This document shows positions 23,246-34,890 of a DNA stretch of 64,000 nt, in pieces. A program made the translations under genes and the position numbers. The stretch comes from Sciurus carolinensis (taxonomy: Eukaryota > Chordata > Mammalia > Rodentia > Sciuridae). Position 1 is the first letter of the stretch; the number at the start of each line of letters is the position of its first letter. The notes beneath the pieces are model-generated. The model did no database searches. It saw nothing but the letters and a program-made list of their open reading frames with translations, and was not told where the DNA came from. Where the stretch lies: positions 46,065,156-46,129,155 of the forward strand of contig NC_062224.1 in NCBI RefSeq assembly GCF_902686445.1, in the 5' to 3' direction.

Positions 23246-26200
23246 TGAGATTCTGACTTAATTTACATTAAAATGTGTTAAAACAGAAAAGGAATTATCA
23301 TACTATATTTCCATTCAGCCAACATGGTGTGCATATTCACTTACTGAGGCATTATTCCTTCAAGAGTTTATAATACATATAATCTAATTATTTATTAAAC
23401 ATATCTTTTCATAGTTTTGTTTTTGTTTTTACTATCAATAAAAAGTTTTGTTTTCCACTTATATCTAACTGGTTATCGTTGGCATGTTTGACTTTATTTT
23501 TGGCCATTATCTCTTTCCTCCATGGTAAAAAGATTATATCTCCATGCTTGTTGTGTAAAATTTGTGTTATTAGTCAACATTTCTTCACTATATATAAATA
23601 TAAATATAAATAAATATAAATCTCCATTCCTGCAGTGGTGATGTGAATGGGTCCAGATATATGACTTGGACAAACAGTGGGTTACATTATAGGAAAAGAA
23701 CACTGAACTTGAAATCCCATTATTTTATAGCATGCAGTGAGCAAGTCTGCTTTTTTGCCTCAGGGGTAGAAATTAATTCATCTCTCAACGAGAATGTGAG
23801 AGACCTTTCTAGGAGTATCCTTAACACTAAGCCTCAGTTTTCATGTAATGTTAATAAGAAATAAAGTTTGGCTATTATAAGTTGCAGTGACATTTAGAGT
23901 TGTTTGGTTATACAACAAAGTTGCATCTAGTACAGAGGAAGTCCATTCATATTTGTATATTTATCTTATATTTTACCACTTTACCTAATTCTCTTATTCA
24001 AAAAAAGTGTTTTAGTATAATTTCTTGGGTTTCCTAGGTATTATATCATCTGCAAATAATGTAAATTGCCTATGGTTTACCAGTACTGAAAGTAACACAT
24101 TTACTGGAAAAGGAAACATTCCTTATTTTTATTGATTTTTTTTTCTGTATTAACACAAATTACCCAAACAATTTTGAATAATAATGATGATAGGAAATAT
24201 GCCATTTATTAAGTTATTTTATCTTTCTTCCAAACCTACCATTTGATACTAAGCTTGTGATGCTCTAGAAATTTGCAATTTAAATCACATTTTTGCTTTA
24301 GATTTTGGTTCCCCATTAAAGTTTGCAGATAGAGGCATTGCAAGGAACTCCCAGGCTGGGTGATGATTTAAACATAAGAAAATAAGAAATAAATTTGTAG
24401 GGTAAGTGACAGACCCAAGGAGTTTATTTCAGGGAGTCAAAATGGGAACTTGAGGGATTTGTTTTTCTTTCAAAAAGTAAGTTTATTAAGACATACACAT
24501 TTTCTCATTCACATCAATTATGTAGTAAGTTTAAATTTCTATACAATTGACTTAAAGGTTTGTTCAAACTTTTTCACCAACCTTCTGGAATGATAGCCAA
24601 AGGATGAAAACATAAACTACACATCTATTGTTGTCGTATGTTCGGCAGCCCCCTTCTTGTGTATTCTGAATAGTTTTGTTTTTGTTTTTTGTTTGTTTTT
24701 TTTTAGAAAAAACTATTTGCTAGTTTGATTTTTGCTTGGTTGTTTAAAAATATTAATGCTTTTTTCACCAATACATTAATAAATTAAATATTTTAAAAGT
24801 ATAGGCTAAAGGAAGAAAATTATATCAAGCAAATGTTAATGGAAAGCTACTTAGGACAATTTCCTAAGTAAGTTTAAAAGGGAATGTGACATTTTGGAAT
24901 CTTGAAGTGTTTTGTTGTTATTGTTGTTTGTTTGTTTTATCAAAATCTCAAAGTGTATGAGAATCACTGAAATCCAGAGATAGTCCTGAATGGAAAAATA
25001 TGGGACGTGGGGAACAGAAACAATAATGAAGAAACGTCAGCAAATATTTAATTCCACAGCAACATCTTTTGTTTTGAAAATAAGTCTTTGCAGGTGTGTA
25101 TCCTATCTTGATTCCTTGCTCAACAATGTTTATCATGTTATGAATTTACCAGCAATTGGTGTGTGCTGAAGGCTCATTTATTTCTTACAAAATGTCACTA
25201 ACTCACTCCTGTCCTCTTCAATTTGAAACAGCTGCTCCCTCTAGTAGGCACTAAATCTTCATAGACAGGATCCTGGACTCTGTATTCCTGTATTACACTA
25301 TTGGTAATAATAATGTCTGTCTATCAAGGAGACAATGTGCTTCAGTGCATGTTTTTTCTCTGTCCACATAGAAGAAGGTAAGGCTTTCATTTTGTTAATA
25401 AAACTCATGACTGAATAGAAATAAACACTGAGTATTAATGACATTTGAGGCACTATAATTTAGTTTTACTTGAAGTACCATAGCTTCTAATGCTGTTTCC
25501 TTTCTATAGAGCTATATTTTTAAATATCTGTGAATTCGAGGAACTCGTTTACTGAAAGAAAGTAGCAGAAGAGTCAAATGAAATGTTAAAAAGCAAAGCA
25601 ACATTCCTTAATTTTAAAATAAAATTTTAAAGTAAAAATAAAATTAAAAATAAAGGAAACAGTCCTTAATTTTAAATTGGTTTATAATCCCATTTTCTGA
25701 TTATACTTTCACAATTTAGAATTTATAACCTTTTTAAAGGAAAGCAAAAATTCCAACTTTTTCAGTTCATGCGTCATTAAGATACATGAAAATATGAACT
25801 TCAAAATAATCACTAAATCCTTGAATTTTCAAACATACAATGTTTTTTTCACTTTACCTTGTGTTTGTATTGTTATGTTATTGATAATTGATTTTGTTTT
25901 ATTTCCTTTATACTTTTTTGCAGAACAACTATTGGTTTTTCATAAAAGTAGATTCATACATTTTGAAAAATGCTAAAAATTATTTTCTTGCATAAGGTAA
26001 ATCACTGAAAAAGACAGTAAAGAATGTAAAAGGTACTTCATATCCTGCCAGACTGAAATCCTAATCATTTTCCACAGGGAACTCATGGTTTCCTGAAAAA
26101 TAAGATCTTGTCTTGGTAAGGACTTTATCTTTGAAGAAAAAAACAATAAAAAGAACAAAATTTCTCAAGGGAATCCTAGAATTATAATCCATAAAATCAA

Positions 26201-26849
26201 ATATGTTAATAAATACAGTTATTTTAAAATAGTCACTCAAGTCTCTGGAAGCTGGTATTGACACTATTCATGTTAAATTGCAATACAAATAAGAATATAA
26301 ATACAAAGAAGTGAAAAATAATTGTTTAATTATTTAAAAGTCTTCGTTCTGATGAAAATTAAAATTCTCAGTAATCCTTAATTAATACCTTTAGAATACC
26401 TTCCTAAGTGATGAGCATTAACTTTGCAGTTTAATTTGACATTTTACAGTGTGAAAAAGAAAGATAAAAAATAAGCCTCTTGGGAACAGAAAGAAAATTT
26501 CTAGTCTCACCAGTCAATCCAACTTAATCAAGTCTCCCTTTTTCTTCTTCTCTTTTCTTTTTCTTTTTAAAAATCATTAGTGTTTCCATCTTGAACTCTT
26601 CCCATTTCCTCTCTTTTATAAACAGAACTAGCTTTAAATACCTAAGGTTTGATTTTCATTTTATCCTGAAGTATATGTATGAATTTTTTGCTGATCAAAA
26701 GATAGTCCAGGATCCAAAAAAGATTTTGGAAAAAAAATACAGACAGTTAAAGAGGGTACATCATAGTCTAGTTATAAGGTATGAGGAACCAAATGCATTG
26801 TACATTTTCCAGTATTGAATACCTTACCTTGGTGTTTTTTCATTCATTT
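23246..26849. other. Long AT-rich unassigned stretch
   Basis: The most AT-rich part of the window, with the microsatellite at 23588-23626 and A/T-homopolymer pieces. No transposon body or exon was recognised. Old, decayed repeats are likely. Confidence 0.4.
23588..23626. repeat. (TAAATA)n-like AT-rich microsatellite
   Basis: An imperfect run of tataaa/aaataaat units lies in otherwise unassigned AT-rich DNA. Confidence 0.8.
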
Positions 26850-27310
26850 ATTCATCCATTCATTCTCCAAAAATGTGTTGAGAATATATAATGCATTGAA
26901 GATCCTAGCCTAGTGGAACTATCAATTTAGTAGGAGGGTCAGCAAGTTAGTTTCAAAGTTAGACAGTTAACTCTCTTGTAAAGAGTTACATGGTCCTATG
27001 GGGAAACAATGAGAAGACTTCCCAGAGAAAGTGGACTGTAATTCATGGACTTTAAGAAAGAACAGAAGGCTAAGCAGAAGTGGGAAATTAATCCGTAGCA
27101 GAGATAAAGTACTATGTAAAGAAATGGGAATGGGGAACTTGGGAATATAGATATGTAAGGTTATCTGAAGGACAGTCAGTGGTGACAGAGGAAGCTGAGG
27201 AGAGACATGGATTGGAGCCAGTCTTTCTATGCCAAACTGAGAAGTTAATACTTTAGTCGGCTGGCAAGGGATTTTAGCAAGAAATGACATAATCGGCTTT
27301 GAGATTATGG
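26850..27310 (+). repeat. Ancient interspersed repeat, family not named
   Basis: 'gaagatcctagcctagtgg', 'ttagtaggagggtcagcaa' and the later 'aagggattttagcaagaaat', 'gacataatcggctttgag' match a vocabulary that recurs in this window near 33790, 41690, 51230, 59530, 62270 and 63560. It reads like one long, old mammalian repeat with the theme 'left-over organ-size phrase, animal-like deletion scars' seen in many genomes, but I cannot name the family. Confidence 0.4.
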
Positions 27311-27962
27311 CAGGTCAGATTCCCTAATAAACAGTCTTTAAATCTCTGAGATTTGCATGTAGCAATTCATATGAGGAATCTTTCGGGGACAGCACCTGTA
27401 AGGGAGGAAAGGGAAGCAGGGAGGGAAGGGGGAAGTTCAGGCTGCCACTTCAGGAGAAGTTGCATTAATCCCATGGGGAGTTTTTGTCCAGAGTTGCCCT
27501 ACCTTGAGGTCAAGTGGCCAAGACTTCTAAATGACACAGAAGTCACTGTATGTGAGCTGTCTCCAGGGAGGAGGTGTAATCTTGGGCAAGAAATACTCCT
27601 GCAGATGAAGATGATGACTGAAGAGGGACACAGCTGTGAGCCATCACCAACCAGTAAGTCCAGCTGCCAAAATGAGCATCTCCATCCTGATGAGTGCTCT
27701 GAACAGCACACCACAGAACCCACTACTCAGGTTCTGTGCTCTTAAAAAATGGTGTTGGTTTATTCTTTAGCCTAATCCTAAGCATAGTGAGAGACGTGGT
27801 CTCCAGTGAGGAAAGACAGACTAGAAATAGAAGGCATTTTATAAAAGTGAATGTGGAGATGACAGCAGAAGGACACAGTGATTCAGTAAGGGAAAAGGAG
27901 TCTCTGCAACTACAGAGAAAAGATTGTCTCTCACAAATGGTGCTAGAACAATTGGGTACCAT

Positions 27963-27963
<1 letters not shown>

Positions 27964-28017
<54 letters not shown>

Positions 28018-28018
28018 A
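27964..28018. repeat. (GA)n microsatellite, about 55 bp
   Basis: Nearly perfect alternating GA with one aaag interruption (at about 27998) lies inside the L1 remnant. It produces an artificial Arg-Glu tract in one frame and Ser-Leu on the other strand. Confidence 0.95.
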
Positions 28019-28214
28019 TTTCAAATCTCACCTCACACTATATAAAAATTTAACTGGAAACGGATTGCAGTCCTAGGGATAAGAGGTAAAACTGAAAATA
28101 AGGGACAACCTTTAAAAAACATATAGCTCAGTTTGCTATTAGTTATTTGCTTTTAGAGACTTTAAAAAATTTCACTAGAGATCACAAAGATGAACAATAT
28201 ATTATTAGTCTCCC

Positions 28215-28675
28215 ATTAGCTGTGGAGAACACCTCTGACGCAGGTGTTAGGATAACAGTTGCCTAGGTGACTTTCCAGGGACTTGAAAGCCACTTCTGTT
28301 GAAACCACTGATTCTTTACTTGGGCCTGTACAAAAGTCCAATGGGTGATCTTTTGTCATCATCAGGAGGCCCAAAACTCCACCTTTGGATCATATTAACT
28401 TGGCCATTTTCTGAACGTGCATCCCAGAAAAAGCCCAGAAGTTTGATTATGCATGTGCAAACTACAGATTACTTCACCTCCAATAACTTTTCCCCACACC
28501 TTAAAACACCCTGCTTCTTTATCCCATAAATATCCCCAAATCCTATCCTTGGCGAGGCAGATTTGAGACTTGGGTCTCCCACCTCCATGGTTGGCCACCT
28601 TGCAAATAAATTCTCTTTTGCAAAACTCACTGTTTCAGTGATTGGTATACCATGTGGTAGGCAAACACAGAGCTA
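28215..28675 (+). mobile_element. ERV-type solo LTR inside the L1 remnant
   Basis: A TATA-like 'cccataaatatccccaaat' (about 28523) precedes a poly(A) signal 'gcaaataaattctcttttgc' and then 'ctgtttcagtgattggtat', the usual U3-R-U5 order of a retroviral LTR. The start is probably 'tgtggagaacacctctgac' and the end near 'ggcaaacaca'. No primer-binding site or internal region follows, so it is a solo LTR. Exact ends and TSD were not resolved. Confidence 0.6.
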
Positions 28676-29294
28676 CTTCCATAAGAAAACTATAAAGCTT
28701 CTAAGAGAAATCTTTTGAACTTGAATTAGTACAAAATTTCTTAGCTGGGACCCTAGAAAAACAATATAAGGAATAAAATATTGATAAAGTCCGAATGTAG
28801 AGGAACTAGAACTGTCGTGTATTAAATGAGAAGTGAGAATGTAAAATTGCACAGGTATTTTGCAAAAAAATTTTGCAGTTTCTTATGAAGGAGAGAGTTT
28901 GCTAACGAGGAAATCCAACTTCAGTCTAAAGTATTTACCAAAAAGAAACAAAAACGGAGTCGTACTCAAAAGTTTAGAGCAATTCAATTTTGAATGGACA
29001 AAAACTGGAAACAACCACATCTGTCAACAAGTGAATAGATAAATAAATTGTAATATATTCATAACATTGCCTGTTATTCTGCAATAAAAAGATTTGAACT
29101 ATAGATAAAATAACTCCAAAATATTGTGCTAAAAAATGCCAAGACAGAAAAACCTGAGCCATTATGTAAAGCTATTTCTATGAAGGTAAAATAACCAGTT
29201 GTACCAGGGACTGGGGATGGGAGAGGGAATTCACCACCAAAGAGTACCAGGGAATGTTTTGGAAAATGGGAATATTCTACAATTCACATCATAA

Positions 29295-29348
29295 ATGTAT
29301 GATATGTATATGACTATATCATATCATACATCATATATGTATGATATG
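29295..29348. repeat. AT-rich inverted repeat (12-bp arms) with a third copy
   Basis: atgtatgatatg (29295-29306) is followed by its exact reverse complement catatcatacat (29320-29331), then a third, direct copy atgtatgatatg (29337-29348). Either pair of opposite arms can form a hairpin. It lies at the degenerate end of the L1 remnant. Confidence 0.85.
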
Positions 29349-29425
29349 TATAGTTAAATTCATTGAATTATACATTTATTGTTTGGAAATTTTATTATAT
29401 ATATACATTATATTTTTTGAAGTGA

Positions 29426-30152
29426 AACATAAAAATAAATGAATACCCTGTATTTTCTTCAGATCTGGTTTTCCAAAAAAGTCCTTTTGTAGAATCTTTG
29501 ACCTTTATTTATTAACTGAGTACTGACAGTACACCAGTCTGTGCTTTTGATAAATGGCCCAATTTTTGTTAAGAAAGGAGATCTATGAATTAAGACCACT
29601 GTAGTTTAATGCTTTAGCTACTAGCAAATTGATCACTAAATCCATTTTAAGAAATCAATTTACTATACATGAAAAGGATAATAGTTAAAATAATAAGACA
29701 AGAATGAAATCCTTTAATATAGAAAAGAAAAATTCAAAGCAACTTAGGATAAAAAGGGTATATCTTTATCTGGACTGCTTATGTGTTTATGTGTTAAAAT
29801 GTAGTAAGTGCCCACTTAATCAGATAGAGATGACAGAAATGAAAATTTTAAAGTGAAAAAGAAAACATATTTGCTTCTATAAATAAGAAAATATGGAAAG
29901 GAAAAAGTCTAGCTGGGAAATGGAATTTTTCTCAACTATGAGTCTAAAGGAAGCCCCTTATCCTCTTCCTCTTCATCCTGAATGGAGTCAGAAATGTGAA
30001 CATTTCTCTGGGTAAATTTTGTCATCTGTTTGTGAGCTTTCAGGTATTATTATAAACTTCTACTGACATTACTCTGCCTTTCTACTTTGTAGAAAGTTCA
30101 CTCTAAAAGATAACTGTTGTTAAAACCAGATAATAGGTAGAGCATGTGTTTT
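29426..30152. other. Unassigned AT-rich DNA
   Basis: Between an L1 remnant and the MLT1 LTR; nothing recognised. Confidence 0.4.
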
Positions 30153-30475
30153 AATCCATTCAGGCTATTATAACAAAAACTACAAACTAGATGCTCATAA
30201 GTAACAGGAATTTACTTTCACAATTCTGGAGACTGGAAAGTCCAAGAGCAAATTACCAGCAGATGATGTCTTTTGAGGGCTCATTTGCTGCTTCATACAT
30301 GGTACTTTCTTCCTGCAGGCACCCATGATAGAAGGACAGAGCAGCTCTCTGGGACCTCCTTTATGAGATCACTAATCCCATTTCTTAAGGTTCCACTCTC
30401 ATAACTTGACCACCTCCTAAAGGCCCCCACCCTCTTGATATCATCACATTGGGGAATAAGTTTCAAAATATAAAT
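30153..30475 (-). mobile_element. MLT1-like MaLR LTR, antisense
   Basis: 'ccattcaggctattataaca', 'ttctggagactggaaagtcc', 'cagcagatgatgtcttttga', 'gagcagctctctgggacct' and 'atcacattggggaataagt' follow the reverse MLT1A order block by block. This is the clearest MLT1 copy in the window. Confidence 0.85.
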
Positions 30476-30515
30476 GTGGCAGGAACATGAGCATTGAAGT
30501 CAAAGTTATAGGAAA

Positions 30516-30516
<1 letters not shown>

Positions 30517-30547
<31 letters not shown>
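30517..30547. repeat. (GT)n microsatellite
   Basis: About 15 consecutive gt units lie between two MaLR LTRs. Confidence 0.9.
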
Positions 30548-30549
<2 letters not shown>

Positions 30550-30559
30550 CAAACATAAG

Positions 30560-30946
30560 ATGTTTTAGTCAGTTTTTTCATTGCTGTGACTGAAAGATCT
30601 GACAAGAACAATTGAAGAAAAATCTGACAAGAACAATTGAAGACAAATTTATTTGGAGGCTCATGGTTTCAGAAGTCTCAGTCTGTAGATGGTCTCCCTT
30701 AATCCTCAGAGCCTGAGATGAGGCAAACATCATGGTGGAAGTGTGTGGCAAAGAAAAGCAGCTGAGCAGCTGGGAACATGGAGCGCGGGAGATACCCCCA
30801 GGACCCACCTCTTCCAGCCACACCCCATCTGCCTACAGTTACCATCCAGTTAATCCCTATCAGTGGACTAACACACTGATTAGGCTAAGGCTCTCACAAT
30901 CCAATCATTTTACCACTAAACCCTTTTGCATTGACTCATACATTAT
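30560..30946 (-). mobile_element. MaLR-type LTR, antisense, with a 25-bp internal tandem duplication
   Basis: It begins 'gttttagtcagttttttcat' and carries 'ggctcatggtttcagaag', 'aacatcatggtggaagtgt', and ends 'aatccaatcattttacc'-like sequence. The block starting atctgacaagaacaattgaa occurs twice with a 25-bp period (30597 and 30622), a small duplication private to this copy. Confidence 0.75.
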
Positions 30947-31344
30947 CTTTTTTGGTTCATATCTAAGTCATAACAAGGTATTTTCCCATACATACATCAA
31001 CTTTTGTCACAGCCTCAAAGATGTTCCATGACACCTAAGACACAAATACCGTGTCTTTTTAACTTTTTAAAAATTATATCCACTACGGTTCACCTTCCAT
31101 ACATTACAGAGGTAGAAAATATAATATATGTATATATTTTTTTCCTGGTTCCCCTTTCTACCTTGGCATTGTACACAAAACACCTCCCCAAACAACAACA
31201 ACAGCAGAAAAACAAACAGGGAAGAGTCTTCAGCATTCAGTGGCTACCACTCCTGGTCATCCTTGCACACAGGCCTAAATAGACCATTTACTATATGGAA
31301 TGGATTCATGTTCATGGACCCTCATGACCTGGAGTCAATTTGGC

Positions 31345-32640
31345 AAGAAGTAAAATCAATAATCAATAAATGGGATGACATCAAACTAAAAAGCTTCTTC
31401 ACAGGAAAGGAAACAGTCTAGAACATGAAGAGAAAGTCTACAGAATGGTGAGAAATCTTTGTCACCTGCACCTGAGATAAAGCAATATTTTCCAGGACAT
31501 ATAAAGAACTTAAAAACATAACACCCTGAAAACAAATAATCCAATCAATAATTGGGCAAAGAAACTGAATAGACACTTCTCAGAAAAAGAAATATGAATG
31601 GTCAACAAATAGATGAAAAAATGCCCAACATCTCTAGCAATTAGAGAAATGCAAATTAACACGACACTGAGATTTCATCTCACTCAAGTGAGAATGGCAA
31701 TTATCACACAAGTAAAAATAAATTCTGACAAGGATGTGGGGAAAAAGGTACGCTTATACATTGCTGGTGGGAATGCAAATTGGTGCAACCACTCTGAAAA
31801 AGCAGTATGGAGATTCCTCAAAAAACTAGGAATGGACCCTGCCATCTTTTCTCATGCTTCTCTCTCTCCTACTCACTTTCTCTATCCTCCTCGCTTTTCC
31901 ACTCTCTCTAGTGCGCACCCTTTCTCTTTCCCTTTCTTTTCCTCTCATTTTCTCTCTTACCCTGCAGGGAGACACTTTGTTTGCTTAATAAACTCCCTTA
32001 TGTGAAAAAAAAAAAAACAACAAAAACTAGGAATGGAACCACCATTTGACCCCGTTATTCCACTCCTTATTATACCCAAAGGACTTAAAACCAGCATACT
32101 ACAGGTGATGCAGCAAGACCAATGTTTTTAGCAGCTCAATTCACAATAGTTAAACTATGGAACCAACCTAGGACCCTTCAATAGATGAATGGATAAAGAA
32201 ATTGTAGTATATATACACAATGGGGTATTACTCAGCCATAAAGAATGACTTAATGACATTTTCAAGTAAATGGATGCACATGGAGACTATCATGATAAGT
32301 GAAATAAGCCAGTTCCCCCCACCCAAAAAAAAAACAAAAACAAAGAAAAAATGTTTTTGCTGATATGTGGAATCCGATCCATAATAAGTGAGGGAGGGGG
32401 AAGAATAGATATTCAGTATAACAGACAAAGGGGAAAGAAGGGTGGGGGATAGGAAAAGGGAAGACAGTGGAATGAATTCAAAATAATTTTCCGTGTACTT
32501 ACATGAATACAACATAGTGAATCCTACCATCATGTACATCCCTAAGAATGGGGTTCTCACTAGAATTACATATATTTCATGATTGTACAATTAACATCAA
32601 AGTGAGTTCTACTGTCATGTATAACTAAAAGACCAATTTA
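31345..32640 (+). mobile_element. 5'-truncated L1: ORF2 C-terminal region and 3' UTR, sense, interrupted
   Basis: Translation in broken frames gives a typical L1 ORF2 C-terminal sequence: a WDDIKLKSF-like block (about 31370), a MKKCPTSLAIREMQ block (31613) and an [11 protein letters not shown] block (31805). After the insert at 31837-32021, the L1 continues ('tattccactccttattata', 'caatagatgaatggataaag', 'tactcagccataaagaatg') into a G/A-rich 3' UTR and 'tatgtggaatcc' region. It is a dead copy; ORF2 would encode endonuclease and reverse transcriptase, but only the far end remains. Confidence 0.9.
31837..32021 (+). mobile_element. 185-bp poly(A)-tailed retro-insert within L1, exact 16-bp TSD
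   Basis: The L1 text aaaaactaggaatgga occurs at 31821-31836 and again at 32022-32037, exactly flanking a segment that begins 'ccctgccatcttttctcatg', is strongly pyrimidine-rich, and ends with a poly(A) signal 'ttgcttaataaactccctta' followed 12 bases later by an A-run. Target-site duplication plus a poly(A) tail downstream of AATAAA is the signature of L1-mediated retroposition of a processed RNA. The body looks like the 3' (R/U5-like) end of an LTR-driven transcript; that source is inference. Pre-insertion L1 reads continuously when the insert and one repeat are removed. Confidence 0.88.
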
Positions 32641-33779
32641 AAAAATGTAACATATTAGTGACTGTGATTACCATTTGTGGCATAGAATAAGCATGGCTAT
32701 AACAGCTAATAGACATTTACCTCTCCTCTTTCATGTGTTATGTGAGAAAAGAGAGGCCTAGGCAAAGAAATTTGTGTGACTCTCTGCTGGGCAAGAAAGT
32801 GCATTCCGTGAGTGCCATCAATGTATCATTAGCATATGCTGGGCTGTACTGGGAACCCAATCCCTTATTTTACCCTTCAATTTTTCTTAAGTATTTTTCT
32901 CTTTTGTTTAAAAACTACCAAAGATGACATTATAACAGATAACCCCTAAAATACAAAGAAGTTCCAACTTCAGAAGATAAATCTATTTGTAGGGGAAACC
33001 ATAACTATTTGAAATCATGAATTCACAGAGAGTATGATTAAATTTCTCAGAAAGCTTCTCATTATGCAGGTTTTATGATCCTTCTTAAGCTTAAAAGATC
33101 AAGTCCTTCACTTCAGGATCCATAATAAATTCAAGTGCCTTCAGGGGGCAAGCAAATGGGCTGAATAACACCCAGGTGGGGTTATGGGAAAATGGGACAC
33201 ATTTGTGCCTATAAGGAGGCAGCCTCCATCCAAGGATGAATACCCTGAGTGTGGGGCAAATACCATCAAAGCTTCTGATTTTTTGAGAAGAAGCTAAAAA
33301 CACTTGGCTTTTCAGTGTGTTATCTTTATCTTTAGGTAATCAATTCAAAATTTAAAAATAAGATATGGACCAAAGCCAACACCTTTTTGAGCTGAGTACC
33401 ATCTCCACTTGAAAATTCATACCCAATTGGAAGTGAGTTTGCAAAATTAGATTTTTACAATTTACTTTTATTTGGTCTAATAGTGTTTTCTTAATTTATT
33501 AAAAATTTCCTTAACACAACGTAAGGGATAAATAATAAATGACAATTTTTCAAGTAGAGAAGACATATGCTGAATTAATTGTCAAGGGGTGCTATCACAG
33601 ACTGCTAGGGCCACAAAAAGAACTTAACTGGGTAAGACTCCAAGAAGATGACTTTATCTTCCCAGTCCTTAAGGGTCTTAGGGGACAATCAAGAGTTTTG
33701 TTGATGAAAGTGATGACTTTTGTATACTAAATTCTACTACCTGTCACCATGTCAGGTACATACCATTCTTTCCTCAACT
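32641..33779. other. Unassigned DNA
   Basis: Follows the L1 end; nothing recognised. Short frames at 32733-32927 and 33091-33303 have no support. Confidence 0.4.
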
Positions 33780-33950
33780 TAAAGAAATTTGTCAAAAGCC
33801 ACTTATGTGCCAGGAACTGTGTTAGGTGCAAAGGATGCAAGGTTGAATAAATCACAAACCCTGTCTTCAAAGAATTCATAGCTTAGCGGGGGAGAAAGAG
33901 GGTTAAACAATTATAACACAATATACCATGTTATTCAATCAAAGATGCTA
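33780..33950 (+). repeat. Ancient interspersed repeat fragment
   Basis: 'cttatgtgccaggaactgtg', 'tcttcaaagaattcatagc' and 'gcgggggagaaagagggtta' share the vocabulary of the unnamed repeat described at 26850, 51230 and 63560. Confidence 0.45.
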
Positions 33951-34077
33951 TTAATAAGGCACACCATTTTAAAATATTTTTATACCCCTTTAAAAATTAG
34001 TTTAATAATTACCTTAAGGTAATTTCTCATTGCAGAAATATTTAAATGTTTAAAAGTAAGTTAAAATAGATGAATAT

Positions 34078-34240
34078 TAGTAGGGCACACTGGCACATGC
34101 CAACAATCCCCAGCATTTGGGAGGGCAACATGGAAGGATCACTTGAGTCCAGGAGTTCAAGGCCATCCTGAGCAACATAGCGAGACCTCATCTTGAAAAT
34201 AAATAAATAGATAAATAAATAGATAAATAAAAAATAAAAA
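34078..34240 (+). mobile_element. B1-like SINE, sense, with (AAATAGAT)n tail
   Basis: 'agggcacactggcacatgcc', 'cagcatttgggagggcaaca', 'gatcacttgagtccaggagt' and 'agcaacatagcgagacctc' match a 7SL-derived monomer. An A-rich tail has expanded into aaataaatagat repeats (34197-34240). Confidence 0.85.
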
Positions 34241-34377
34241 TAGATAAACACTATATGTGCTACAGCAGAAGTTGTGCTAAGGAACAAAAAGAAATATTCC
34301 AACCATCTTGACAAAGCAGGGAGATATAGTGAAGTTTTTAAGGCTGAAATCAGGAGTCAGATTAATTGATGATTCCC

Positions 34378-34735
34378 TTAGTTTTCTTGGGCTGTTATAA
34401 ATGTCACAGACCTTATGACTTAAGCAATAGATACTTATTTCTCAAGTTCTGGACTCTAGAAAGCCCAGTTTGCTCTTCTGGCATATTTGATTCCTGGTGA
34501 GGGCTTTCTTCCTGGATAGCAGGAAGCTGTATTTTTCTGTCCTCATAAGGTGAGGGAGAAAGTTCTGTTCTTTCTTTCTCTTCCTATAAGGACATCAGTT
34601 TTATTGGATTAGGGCTCCACCCTTATGAGGGATTTAACTTTACCTCCTAAAGACTCTACCTCCAAAACCTGTGAGGGTTAGGACTTTAATACATGCATTT
34701 GAGGGTAGGTGGTACAGAATCCAGTCCATAACCCT
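34378..34735 (-). mobile_element. MLT1-like MaLR LTR, antisense
   Basis: 'ttttcttgggctgttataaa', 'tatttctcaagttctggac', 'ggtgagggctttcttcctgg', 'gattagggctccacccttat' and 'ggactttaatacatgcat' follow the reverse MLT1 order. Confidence 0.75.
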
Positions 34736-34744
34736 TACCAAAGA

Positions 34745-34890
34745 CAAGTGTTTCAACTTCACCTACAAAATAAGATGATGCCAACCCATTGAGTTATTGC
34801 AAAGATTCAATAGAAGATTTCACATAGAGTGCTTAATAGTGCCTTAGAGCCAGTAAGCACTTAGTAATCATTGGCTATTATCAGCAGAGG
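34745..34890 (+). mobile_element. MIR 3' part, sense
   Basis: 'acctacaaaataagatgatg', 'attgcaaagattcaatagaa' and 'cagtaagcacttagtaatca' match the MIR 3' half. It abuts the MLT1 at 34378-34735. Confidence 0.65.

Larger units (their letters stand above)
27910..29425 (+). mobile_element. Old L1 ORF2 3' part, sense, split by an LTR and internally deleted
   Basis: The left part (to about 28110) has 'acaaatggtgctagaacaat', then a (GA)n run, then 'cctcacactatataaaaatt' and 'ggtaaaactgaaaataagg'. The right part, after the LTR, resumes 'actataaagcttctaagag', 'gagaagtgagaatgtaaaat', 'ctggaaacaaccacatctg' and 'ggactggggatgggagagg'. The gap between blocks means an internal deletion. All reading frames are broken. 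Confidence 0.65.

Noticed and set aside
27723..28053. Open frames with Arg-Glu or Ser-Leu repeats
   Set aside because: These are translations of the (GA)n microsatellite.
28215..28675. Possible intact endogenous retrovirus
   Set aside because: Only a solo LTR is visible. No gag, pol or env-like frame and no primer-binding site follow.
31613..32005. 130-codon open frame resembling a real protein in its first half
   Set aside because: The first 75 residues are L1 ORF2 C-terminus and the rest is the translated retro-insert; it is a chance fusion across an insertion boundary, not a gene.
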